Shown here piece after piece: positions 1-6,700 of a stretch of DNA of 7,829 nucleotides. The position numbers and the translations under genes are program-made. The notes beneath the pieces are model-generated. The model made no database searches. It was not told the origin of the DNA and was given only the letters and a program-made list of their open reading frames with translations. How positions within the stretch are numbered: the first letter of the stretch is position 1; every line of letters begins with the position of its first letter. The DNA comes from a bacterium (GTDB lineage: Bacteria > Margulisbacteria > Marinamargulisbacteria > SXXA01), in assembly GCA_010027915.1 (NCBI GenBank), contig RGUG01000052.1, positions 1 to 7,829 of the forward strand, given 5' to 3'.

Positions 1-2
1 TT

Positions 3-368
3 CTGGCATGCTGTTACTCAGCATTTGTCCAATCTGAAAGGACGACTAAATGGGCCCCCATCGCAAGCCCACTTTCTGCTTTTTTGTGTCTTGTGTTCTC
101 AGCCTTTCTTTTGTTTAAACCTTGGGATGAGCTTTTTATTTTGTTACGACACTCACAGAATTGGGCCGAATTTAATCATTTCTCATTTAACCGATTTGAA
201 AACTCCGAAGGAGTCGTAGATTTTCTTCCCTTATTTCTCTTGGGGACACTGGCAAAACTAGGGCTTCCCCTCATAGAAACACACTTTGTCCTTTGTATCT
301 TAGGGGCTTGGTTTTGTATTTGGGCGGGTAGAAAAACACTGATTCTTTTAAATTTCCCCTTGTGGTGA
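3..368 (+). CDS. C-terminal part of a membrane protein (5' end outside window)
   Basis: This frame is open from the window edge to the TGA at 366-368, about 121 codons, so the true start lies upstream. The only internal start of note is a TTG at 84. It shows about three hydrophobic stretches: around SAFLCLVFSAFLLF, around VVDFLPLFLLGTLAKLG, and around HFVLCILGAWFCIWAG. A polar loop with many aromatic residues (NWAEFNHFSFNRFEN) separates the first two. The layout recalls EpsG/Wzy-type polysaccharide polymerases, but that is only an impression. The protein stops just after the third hydrophobic stretch, and the last codons overlap the remnant of the convergent endonuclease gene. The 3' end may therefore have been cut by the event that placed the restriction-modification module here. 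The region is more T-rich than the men genes. A shadow ORF is not excluded, but the membrane pattern argues for a real one. Confidence 0.5.
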   Translation: MACCYSAFVQSERTTKWAPIASPLSAFLCLVFSAFLLFKPWDELFILLRHSQNWAEFNHFSFNRFENSEGVVDFLPLFLLGTLAKLGLPLIETHFVLCILGAWFCIWAGRKTLILLNFPLW

Positions 369-417
369 TGGTAGTGGGGCCTTGTGAACAAAACTGACAC
401 ACGAAATGGATGTTGTG
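346..417 (-). pseudogene. Detached C-terminal remnant of the HinP1I-like endonuclease
   Basis: Reading on in frame past the TGA at 418-420 gives HNIHFVCQF, then SQGPTTITTRGNLK. This can be aligned without gaps to the part of HinP1I that I recall after RWIL, namely RNINEVLQHYGSGDISLSPRG. Shared positions include N-I, V, Q, G and the R-G pair. The similarity fades at about 346, where the sequence becomes the end of the opposite-strand membrane ORF. The QRKGGD-type tail expected in this family is not seen in that frame. I infer that a nonsense change, and possibly a 3' truncation, removed the last fifth of the enzyme. The alignment is from memory. Confidence 0.5.
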
Positions 418-1062
418 TCATACCCATTCAACCCGGTTGCGATGTTGTTTTGTGACCAATAGCCAATCAGCTGACAACGGTCCACGGCCTCTTAATACAT
501 CACTGATGATCATGCCTTTGTTGTCGTTAAAAAACATCAAACAGTCTTCCAGCTTATCGCACTCAATTTCATCTAAAAAAAGCCGCCTGGGATCCCTTAA
601 ATGGCCTGTGTTTACAGGTACCGTTTCCCCTGTAAAACGCTTGAGTGTTTCAACCACCGACTGGGGAATATGCCACATCCGTTGATAGCGATCAACGCAC
701 CGTTTATCCACTTGATGATAACCCGCATTGTGATTGGCTTTTTTTAACGAGATAGTTTCAATCAAGTAAACGTCATTTACCACGATCTCGATGCGAATCT
801 GACTATCGGCTTTTTTAAACCCAATGGTTTCTTCGATGGTTTTCTCACTCATTCCCAATTGGATGGCCCTGGCCTTATGAATACGAGGGGGGATCACCTG
901 TGCAACCAATCGCTGAATTCTTTCTGGATGATACCCCATGATGACGAGCCACTGTTGGGCCTCTTGATCATGCCGATACCGCATCAATTTTGAGGCAATC
1001 TCACGTTCGTTGTTAAACCCACCGATGGCGGTGTAAGAACCGATTTCTTGGCGGGTTTTCAT
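418..1062 (-). CDS. HinP1I-like type II restriction endonuclease, prematurely stopped (probably inactive)
   Basis: This 214-residue protein belongs to the HinP1I family, whose founder cuts GCGC. Matching stretches include GSYTAIGGFNNE near the N-terminus, EAQQWLVIMG (34-43), GYHQVDK (114-120), RYQRMW (125-130), LKRFTGE (140-146), RRLF (159-162) and SDVLRGRG (187-194). The SDX18QXK active site of HinP1I corresponds here to D86, S105 and K107 with the same 18-residue gap, so the glutamine has become serine. Q118 matches the HinP1I glutamine that enters the DNA. Relative to HinP1I there is a roughly 20-residue insertion around 63-83. The reading frame stops at TGA right after RVEWV, about 50 residues before the family's usual end. 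The ATG lies one base after the methyltransferase stop, so the two genes are co-transcribed and probably translationally coupled. Family assignment is strong; activity is doubtful. Confidence 0.82.
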   Translation of the reverse strand: MKTRQEIGSYTAIGGFNNEREIASKLMRYRHDQEAQQWLVIMGYHPERIQRLVAQVIPPRIHKARAIQLGMSEKTIEETIGFKKADSQIRIEIVVNDVYLIETISLKKANHNAGYHQVDKRCVDRYQRMWHIPQSVVETLKRFTGETVPVNTGHLRDPRRLFLDEIECDKLEDCLMFFNDNKGMIISDVLRGRGPLSADWLLVTKQHRNRVEWV

Positions 1063-1063
1063 C

Positions 1064-2062
1064 TTAAAGTACCTGGCCTATTTGCGTGATAATCGCACGG
1101 ATAACCGATACTGACACACTGTTACCAAACTGTTTATACGATTGGTTTTGATTTTGATCTAACACAAATGAGTCGGGGAAACCTTGTATCCTGGCACATT
1201 CTCTGGGACTTAGTTTTCGTACCACACCGTCTATCAAGTAGAGCCCTGTTTTGGCACCAGCCCCCCCACCATAGGCGGATAAGGTACAGGCATGACCATA
1301 GGGGCTGTAAATGCGTTCTCCCTGTCCACCTTTATTGACCGTTCCGATTTGAACGGGTTTATTCGGCCATTGGGTGTCACCAAATAGTGTGACGGGTGGG
1401 ATGAAGTCTTTTTGAATCTTAATATCATCTCGCATGATTATTTTTGCGTTGGGAGAGGGTTCAATACAATCATAGAGCATACTTGGCTTTGCGATGGGGG
1501 ATGGAAATAAAAAGCCTTTTACTTGTAATTGTTTTTTAAAACATACCATATACAAACGCTCTCTATGTTGGGGCAAGCCATAATGACTGGTGTTCAGAAC
1601 GCGATAATAAACATCATATCCCAGCTCAGAGAGTGTGGTGATGATCACCGTCAACGTGCGCCCATGATCATGCTTGACGAGGTGTTTGACATTTTCAAGC
1701 AACACCACCTTGGGTTGATGATAGGCCACAATGCGTGCAATATCAAAAAACAGTGTACCCCTCGTATCGTTAAACCCTTGTTGCTTACCTGACACCGAAA
1801 AGGCTTGACAGGGGAACCCTGCACATAAAACCTCATGAAGTGGGATGGCAGAAGCGGCTGTTTTGGTAATATCCCCCAACGGGGTCATGCCAAAATTGGC
1901 GTGATAAACAGTGGCGGCCGACTTGTCCCATTCGGATGCAAACACACAGTGGGCTTGGTGGGCATCCATGGCAAGGTGGAACCCGCCAATGCCTGCGAAT
2001 AAATCAATATAGTGGGTTCCTTGCAATGTTTTGCTGGTAGGGGGTACACAATCAATGGTCAT
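1064..2062 (-). CDS. DNA (cytosine-5) methyltransferase, M.HhaI-like, predicted GCGC specificity
   Basis: A 332-residue enzyme that transfers a methyl group from S-adenosylmethionine to C5 of cytosine in DNA. All main motifs are in order: FAGIGG (22-27, AdoMet binding), GFPCQAFSVSG with the catalytic Cys85, ENV (123-125), QHRERLY (165-171), the target-recognition region, RECARIQGFPD (287-297) and QFGNSV (311-316). The target region carries KGGQGERIYS (244-253) and LSAYGGG (261-267), nearly identical to M.HhaI, where the equivalent Gln and Arg (here Q247 and R250) contact the GCGC site. Length matches M.HhaI (327). The start has a good Shine-Dalgarno (AAGGA, seven bases before ATG on the minus strand). 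It is the first gene of a two-gene module with the HinP1I-like endonuclease and appears intact, so it may still modify the chromosome. Specificity is inferred from residue identity. Confidence 0.95.
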   Translation of the reverse strand: MTIDCVPPTSKTLQGTHYIDLFAGIGGFHLAMDAHQAHCVFASEWDKSAATVYHANFGMTPLGDITKTAASAIPLHEVLCAGFPCQAFSVSGKQQGFNDTRGTLFFDIARIVAYHQPKVVLLENVKHLVKHDHGRTLTVIITTLSELGYDVYYRVLNTSHYGLPQHRERLYMVCFKKQLQVKGFLFPSPIAKPSMLYDCIEPSPNAKIIMRDDIKIQKDFIPPVTLFGDTQWPNKPVQIGTVNKGGQGERIYSPYGHACTLSAYGGGAGAKTGLYLIDGVVRKLSPRECARIQGFPDSFVLDQNQNQSYKQFGNSVSVSVIRAIITQIGQVL

Positions 2063-2341
2063 TGGATGATCCTTGTGGGGATATGGTCAATGTAACAAAC
2101 CCCATCATCATACATGATCAAGGCGTACATGTGACCTGTTATCAAGGTGGGGAATCCGGGTTTGAAAGATAGCGTTTGAGTGAGGGTAGACGCCGTGCTG
2201 TGTGAGATTCCCCCTACCCAGAGGGGAGAGGAAAAGGAGAGGTATCAGGGAGCAACCGCCCCCCGCCTCAAGCCCCCGCCAAGGGGTGCTACCTTTTTAC
2301 CCGGGTGCCTCATGGCGACGCCCTTCGCTATCGGTAACGGG
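2063..2341. other. Non-coding interval with inverted repeats and GC-rich palindrome
   Basis: This 279-base stretch separates the start of the methyltransferase from the end of crcB. I see no convincing gene. It holds the methyltransferase ribosome-binding site (2064-2074), an inverted repeat of GGTGGGGAATC (2146-2156) against GATTCCCCCTACC (2206-2218), and a CCCC...GGGG palindrome at 2211-2226. A GC-rich region at 2250-2295 has outer arms (AGCA/TGCT with flanking C and G runs) that could fold into a long imperfect hairpin followed on the plus strand by CCTTTTT. I could not find a clean sigma70 promoter for the methyltransferase. Confidence 0.4.
2146..2218. repeat. Inverted repeat with a loop of about 50 bases
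   Basis: GGTGGGGAATC at 2146-2156 is complementary to GATTCCCC at 2206-2213 followed, after two extra bases, by ACC at 2216-2218. Eleven pairs can form around a loop of 49 bases. It lies outside any gene, upstream of the methyltransferase promoter side and downstream of crcB. It could be a structured RNA, a transcription-ending fold or a small repetitive element. Nothing in the sequence decides between these. Confidence 0.35.
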
Positions 2342-2683
2342 TTAGCGCATGCCCCACCATTCCCCCAGCACATAGCCACCCAATCCCACCAACACCGAAC
2401 CGACGACCCACAGTAGCCCCATGACCCACGAGGCACGCAAGGCCAAGACCCCCTCCCTAGAAAACGCCGAAAATGTGGTTAAACCGCCTAAAAACCCCGC
2501 TGTGATAGCAGGGTGCACCGAGAGTCCCTTTTTGAGGCATATCCCGTACACCAGTCCCATCATCAGCGAGCCCACCCCATTAATCGCAAGGGTCCCCATT
2601 GGGCCCGGTACCCACGATGACACCACCACCCGTACCCATACCCCGACGCCCCCCACCACCATGATCCACCATCGATTCACCAT
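2342..2683 (-). CDS. crcB: CrcB/Fluc fluoride ion channel
   Basis: A 113-residue, strongly hydrophobic protein of the CrcB/Fluc family, which forms dual-topology dimers in the inner membrane and lets toxic fluoride leave the cell. Four membrane segments are visible. Family marks are GGVGVWVR (11-18) in helix 1, GTLAINGVGS (30-39) with the conserved Asn35, and GGLTTFSAFSRE (66-77), the TTFS signature whose phenylalanine and polar residues line the ion path. Length is normal for a single-domain member, so it probably acts as a homodimer; no second crcB copy is seen. The ATG follows a good Shine-Dalgarno (GAGGAG, about eight bases upstream), so it does not depend on coupling. It is the last gene of the men operon here, about 140 bases after the nuclease gene. 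No fluoride riboswitch is recognisable in the gap before it. Confidence 0.92.
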   Translation of the reverse strand: MVNRWWIMVVGGVGVWVRVVVSSWVPGPMGTLAINGVGSLMMGLVYGICLKKGLSVHPAITAGFLGGLTTFSAFSREGVLALRASWVMGLLWVVGSVLVGLGGYVLGEWWGMR

Positions 2684-2825
2684 GATCGAGACTCCTCACC
2701 CACGTGTGTCACGCCCCATCGCCGCTCAGATAAACCGCTGTGGGTACCGCTTGGCCATCGTCTTTCCAATGTGCGTGCTCTTGCCCCCCTCTGGTTCCTT
2801 TGCTTGAACCTGCGATCAACCCATT

Positions 2826-3320
2826 TCATGGCTTGTGCAACGACGCAAACCACGCCCGGTATCGGGTATTCGGTGCAATGGGCATGGGGGTTGCCATCCC
2901 GTGCTCAAGCAGGGTGGCGTTTAACATCTTGCCATTGTCGGTATACACGTAGGCCAACAAGCGATGGTACCGGTCCCGTTCCTGCCTGTCATACGCCAGT
3001 CGAATGGTATCCCCCGGCTTCACTTGCTGCTGGGTAAACTGGGTCGCCACGATCCCTGATCGTATCACCGCTTTTAATGGGATTCCTTGTCGACGGGCAT
3101 CCCGTATGGCTTTTTGATTCGGCTTCGATTCGGGGGTATCAACCCCAATCAGGCGTACCAATTCACTCTGTCCGTCCATGATCACCCGCAAGGTATCCCC
3201 ATCGACCACCCGTTCCACCACCGCCGTTGAGAGGGGCGGGGAGGCCATGATCCCCAGGTTCCCCATACCCAAGACCAGCATCAGCATGCCAAGGCCCCAC
3301 GACCAAACGTGCCGACTCAT
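2826..3320 (-). CDS. Secreted thermonuclease (staphylococcal nuclease family)
   Basis: A 164-residue Ca2+-dependent phosphodiesterase of the SNase/TNase family. The start chosen is the ATG that overlaps the menD stop as ATGA (3317-3320). The reading frame is open further upstream, but only through menD sequence in another frame. Residues 8-26 are hydrophobic and followed by ASPP, so this is a signal peptide or membrane anchor; the enzyme should work outside the cytoplasm. Catalytic features: VVDGDTL (38-44) with Ca-binding Asp residues, VRLIGVDTPE (55-64) giving the equivalents of staphylococcal Arg35, Asp40 and Glu43, and DRYHRLLAYVY (116-126) giving the Arg87 equivalent at R120. LEHGMA (138-143) and the following Tyr-rich end fit the fold. 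It ends a little early (FASLHKP), without the extra C-terminal helix of longer members. Its place after menD looks like operon hitch-hiking, not a pathway role. Confidence 0.92.
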   Translation of the reverse strand: MSRHVWSWGLGMLMLVLGMGNLGIMASPPLSTAVVERVVDGDTLRVIMDGQSELVRLIGVDTPESKPNQKAIRDARRQGIPLKAVIRSGIVATQFTQQQVKPGDTIRLAYDRQERDRYHRLLAYVYTDNGKMLNATLLEHGMATPMPIAPNTRYRAWFASLHKP

Positions 3321-4888
3321 GGTCTGGCACCCAGCATGGACCAGGTCACCGTATCCGACGATGGGTTGATGGCCAGTTCCAAGATTCCCCCTTGGGAAAG
3401 GGCGGTCGGAAGCAACTGCCCCAATTCGGTTTGGGTGCGTGCCACCCAATACGGGAGCCCGCTCAAGGCGGATGCCCATTCAAATCCCTGGTCATGAGGG
3501 GCCACAAACAGGGGCTCGCAGGCAGGATGAGACCGAATGGGCAAGGTGTCAAAAATACGCCCCCCATTGTTATTGACAATCACCAACAGGCCGTCATGAC
3601 CACGCCAAAGGGGGAGGCTGCTGGCATCGTGCCGTACCGTTTGATCGCCTAAAATAGCCATGACCGGCCCATGGGTTAACAACCCAGCGGCGGTGGCCAC
3701 CATGCCATCAATCCCACTGGCACCCCGATTCATGACCCATTCTTGGGACAAGTCTCTAAGCGACGACCACCAACGGATGGGTAAGCTATTGCCAATGAGC
3801 CCCCCCCATCCCGCGGGTCGTTGGGTCATCACACGGTCAATCAACGCCCATTCCGAATCAGGGTAACGGGCCAATAAAGACGACCGATGGGCCACATACG
3901 CCTCATATTGGGCGGCTATCATGGGAGAAAAAGCCGAGGTCACCGGAGAGAAGCGAATCGCAGTATAAGGGGTCACCCACACTGTTTTACTACGATGGCC
4001 AGGGTCATGGGAGTGCGGACTGGCAACCAGATGGCATACTTCCCCCTTAAATGATTGAATCTGGGATTGTAAGTCAACGGACAATACCCGTTCCCCCACC
4101 CAAATCAGACGCGAGGCCCCCGACACATCGAGTCCCGGAAAACTGGGTGTCATGTTCGGATGCTCTCCCACGGTAGGCCCATCGATGATGATCGGTATGC
4201 CTGATGTGGCCCAATGGGCCCCCAATGCCAGCCGTTGGGGCAGGGTAAGGGGGGGCATGTGTCCCACTATCACCACATCATGGGGCCCCACGGTCACCAT
4301 CAAGGGAGGGGTGGCATCATGGGTATGCAACTGGGTGACGGGTAAGACAGTGGGCATGGGGAGGGCTAGGTCAAAGGGGGCATGAATCCGACAGTTTAAC
4401 TGAATGGGCCCGGAATGGGCGGTGGCAAAGGCCATGGTATCCACCCAATACCGTACCATGGCCTCCGTGGCGGGTACTGGCAAATCAATGGTGCGGGCAA
4501 ACGGGTGCAACAGCGAGGATTGATCAATGGCTTGGTTGGCATGAACCCCCACCTGATCATGGGGGCGATCGGCGGTAAGGATGATCATGGGGGTTTGTGA
4601 ATAGTGGGCCTCAATCACCGCGGGTAATAAATTGGCCACCGCAGTACCGGAGGTGACCACCACCACCGCAGGACGACCAGTATGCTTGGCTGTGCCAAGG
4701 GCCCAAAACCCAAGCCCGCGTTCATCCGCATGACAGAGGGGTGAGCAACCTTGCTGATACAAGGCACTCACCAATGGGGTGGCACGAGACCCAGGGGCCA
4801 CCCCCCATTCGGTGATGCCACACCGTTGCAAGGTGTCAATACAGGCATGGGCCAGGCGATATTGGGTCATGGGGCTATTCGAAGACAT
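3317..4888 (-). CDS. menD: 2-succinyl-5-enolpyruvyl-6-hydroxy-3-cyclohexene-1-carboxylate synthase (MenD)
   Basis: MenD is a thiamine-diphosphate enzyme that decarboxylates 2-oxoglutarate and adds the succinyl semialdehyde unit to isochorismate, the second step of menaquinone synthesis. Landmarks, counted from the 4888 start: GVAPGSRATPL (29-39), HADERGLGFWALG (53-65) with the ThDP-activating Glu56, TSGTAVANLLPAVIEA (79-94), LTADRP (104-109), NRGASGIDG (387-395), the ThDP/Mg motif from GDQTVRHD (414-421) to NNNGGRIF (439-446), and APHDQGFEWA (463-472). The protein is about 523 residues; E. coli MenD has 556. The start is uncertain: ATG 4888 overlaps the menF end by 14 bases and gives the usual N-terminal length, while ATG 4870 lies four bases after the menF TAG. 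Neither has a strong Shine-Dalgarno, suggesting coupling to menF. The stop overlaps the nuclease start (ATGA). Confidence 0.95.
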   Translation of the reverse strand: MSSNSPMTQYRLAHACIDTLQRCGITEWGVAPGSRATPLVSALYQQGCSPLCHADERGLGFWALGTAKHTGRPAVVVVTSGTAVANLLPAVIEAHYSQTPMIILTADRPHDQVGVHANQAIDQSSLLHPFARTIDLPVPATEAMVRYWVDTMAFATAHSGPIQLNCRIHAPFDLALPMPTVLPVTQLHTHDATPPLMVTVGPHDVVIVGHMPPLTLPQRLALGAHWATSGIPIIIDGPTVGEHPNMTPSFPGLDVSGASRLIWVGERVLSVDLQSQIQSFKGEVCHLVASPHSHDPGHRSKTVWVTPYTAIRFSPVTSAFSPMIAAQYEAYVAHRSSLLARYPDSEWALIDRVMTQRPAGWGGLIGNSLPIRWWSSLRDLSQEWVMNRGASGIDGMVATAAGLLTHGPVMAILGDQTVRHDASSLPLWRGHDGLLVIVNNNGGRIFDTLPIRSHPACEPLFVAPHDQGFEWASALSGLPYWVARTQTELGQLLPTALSQGGILELAINPSSDTVTWSMLGARP

Positions 4889-5962
4889 CGCGATACAGTT
4901 TCCATTTGGCCTCGATTTCGTGCCATTCTTCGGTCGCATCAGAGTCTGGCATGATGCCAGCCCCTGCATATAAGGTCCAGGTACGATGATGCCACTCGGC
5001 ATATCGGATCAGTACCACCCAAATGGACCAATCGCGACAGACCAGTCCCATGATCCCACGGTATAACGACCCGGCGGGTTGGTTGTGTTGCATCAAATAC
5101 GATACGGCCGTGTCCCGTGGCAGCCCTCCCACGGCAGGGGTAGGAAACAGTTGGTGGATCAGTTGGTCATCGGTAAGGTGGCAATCGGTAATGTCAAATG
5201 GGGTGCGGGTATGGGCCACATGTTGCAACTGAAGCACCTGCTGTTCCCCCCTTTTGAGGGAAGGGGTGAGGGAATGCAGTTGTTGGGTGATCCAATCGCA
5301 GACCACTTGATGCTCGGCCCTGTTTTTGTACGGGTACCGGCCAGTGCATCGATTTGTACCGTGGTGCCCTGACGTCTAAACAATGGCTCAGGGCTCAATG
5401 ACACCATGCCATGATCCATGCTGTGGGCCATGATGAGCCGATACACACCCTGATTGTGTTGGTACAGCGAACCAAGAATAGAGGGCACGAGGGGGGTAGG
5501 GACGTCGTGATACTGTGCACGACGTGCCAATACGATTTTTTGGATGCCTGATTCAAAAGTGGCACGGGCATGCCCCATCATTTGGGCCCAATCCGTCGGG
5601 GTTTCGATAGGGTTCAGTGAAAACGGAGAAAAAGGGATAGGGGAGGGCCATGGGGTATCCTCGGACAGAGGAAGCCACGCAATAGGGGTACAAACGGACA
5701 CAGGGGCATCAAGCCCAAAGGGAATGGTAACAAGACGGGGTAAGGTCCAATTGGGAACAAGTTCTCCCCAGTCATGATGGTCATATGACGTCTCTTCAAA
5801 CGGCCCCACACCCAACCAGTTGTGATGGGTATCTCGGTCAGAAAAGAGAACAAACGGAAACGGTAGGGTGGCCATTGAAACGGGAGTGGGAGGTGTGAGC
5901 AAAGCAGGTGGAACAAAGCCTGGGTCTTGTCGAAGTGCCCCCACGAGCGTCATTTGCTGCAT
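4875..5962 (-). pseudogene. menF: Isochorismate synthase MenF, split by a one-base frameshift
   Basis: MenF converts chorismate to isochorismate, the entry step to menaquinone. The gene is read in two frames. The upstream part (5962 down to about 5328) carries IQKIVLARR with the catalytic Lys142, SPEPLF (190-195) and DALAGTRTK (205-213). The downstream part (about 5322 to the TAG at 4875) carries RAEHQVVCDW, the family motif LFPTPAVGGLP, then GAGIMPDSDATEEWHE and the Mg-binding EIEAKW end. The break sits in the run of five A (T5 at 5323-5327 on the plus strand). One more A would give TRTKNRAEH, exactly what the family needs, and a 362-residue protein. It may be a true mutation, a sequencing or assembly error, or slippage at AAAAAC. 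The start is ATG 5962, or ATG 5953 with an ATGA overlap to menG. All other catalytic features are intact on both sides. Confidence 0.9.
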
Positions 5963-6624
5963 AAATAAAGGGTGACACTACCCAGCCCGAGGGTATGATG
6001 ACGGAGGGGTCTCAACCCTGCTTGTGCCAGTTCAGATTGAAAGGCATCGGGGCGAGGAAAAGCGGCCACGGATCGTGCCAAATAGCGATACGAATCGGGT
6101 TGACGCGACCACCATCCTGCTAACAGGGGCATCACATGATGAAAGTAGAGCGAAAATGGGTAGCGAATCCAGGGGGATTGAGGCCATGAAAATTCCATGA
6201 TGGCAAGTGTGCCATTGGGCTTTAAAACACGGGCCATTTCAGCCAATGATTGGGGTCGGTTGGCGACATTTCGGATGGCAAATACCATGGTGATGACATC
6301 GATGCTATCAGACGCAAAGGGCAAACATTCGGCACCGGCACACAAAAACGTGCAAGGGGTGTGGGTTTGGTTGGCTTTTTGGGAGGCAATATCCAACATG
6401 TGTTGGGCTGGGTCGACGCCCACGGAATGGGGCCACTGGCGTTGGGCCATCACATGCAAGATGACATCGCCTGTACCAGTTCCCAGATCCACGTAAGACA
6501 ACCCCGGGGTGGTGGGCAACTGGCGACACAATATCCGTCGCCACCGACGGTCCTGTCCCAGCGAGATGAGGCGATTGACTGGGTCATAGTAAGGGGCTAG
6601 TTTATTAAACAGTTGGATGGTCAT
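5950..6624 (-). CDS. menG: Demethylmenaquinone/ubiquinone C-methyltransferase (MenG/UbiE)
   Basis: A class I S-adenosylmethionine methyltransferase of the UbiE/COQ5 family; beside menF and menD it should methylate demethylmenaquinone (or demethylphylloquinone). From the 6624 start it has 224 residues. Marks: FNKLAPYYDPVNRLISLG (6-23), the AdoMet motif VDLGTGTGD (45-53), GVDPAQHMLDIA (69-80), FAIRNVANRP (UbiE signature 1), ARVLKPNGTLAIMEFSWP (post-motif region) and YRYLARSVAAFP (UbiE signature 2). An in-frame ATG at 6675 would add 17 residues (MSLFPHEKYHHLSYNRP). I prefer 6624 because it fits the family start and because TATAAT sits only six bases before it, which would put the transcript start at or very near the ATG. 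The stop overlaps an in-frame ATG of menF (ATGA). It is the first gene of the men operon here. Confidence 0.93.
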   Translation of the reverse strand: MTIQLFNKLAPYYDPVNRLISLGQDRRWRRILCRQLPTTPGLSYVDLGTGTGDVILHVMAQRQWPHSVGVDPAQHMLDIASQKANQTHTPCTFLCAGAECLPFASDSIDVITMVFAIRNVANRPQSLAEMARVLKPNGTLAIMEFSWPQSPWIRYPFSLYFHHVMPLLAGWWSRQPDSYRYLARSVAAFPRPDAFQSELAQAGLRPLRHHTLGLGSVTLYLCSK

Positions 6625-6630
6625 CGGCCG

Positions 6631-6636
6631 ATTATA
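6631..6636 (-). promoter_or_regulatory. Possible -10 box of the men operon
   Basis: On the minus strand TATAAT ends six bases before the menG ATG at 6624. No convincing -35 box lies about 17 bases upstream, so the call rests on the perfect -10 hexamer. If used, transcription would start at or next to the ATG, giving a leaderless or nearly leaderless mRNA. The hexamer also falls inside the reading frame if the ATG at 6675 is the true start (codons TAT AAT), so it may be chance. Confidence 0.35.
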
Positions 6637-6700
6637 CGACAAGTGGTGGTATTTTTCATGGGGGAAAAGAGACATTGGGTTACCCCATAGACGGGGTCAT

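Noticed and set aside
176..427. Minus-strand ORF running through the left end
   Set aside because: It is in a different frame from the endonuclease remnant, opposes the membrane-protein ORF, and has no recognisable features beyond a faint FKRISV similarity to the endonuclease tail.
271..1062. TGA read as an amino acid (alternative genetic code) to explain the endonuclease stop
   Set aside because: menG and menD end at family-typical lengths with TGA in ATGA overlaps to the next gene, so TGA is a working stop in this genome.
2421..2807. Plus-strand ORF of 128 codons over crcB
   Set aside because: It is the antisense of the clear crcB gene and of the gap before it, and is rich in Pro and Thr as expected of a shadow frame.
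2711..2825. Read-through extension of the nuclease past its TGA
   Set aside because: The added residues do not resemble the C-terminal helix of the nuclease family, and the nuclease is already complete at its catalytic core.
5244..5262. Palindrome TTCCC...GGGAA inside menF as an inserted repeat element
   Set aside because: The protein stretch it encodes (PSLKRGEQQ) sits in a variable loop and the spacing to flanking motifs is normal for MenF, so no insertion is needed.
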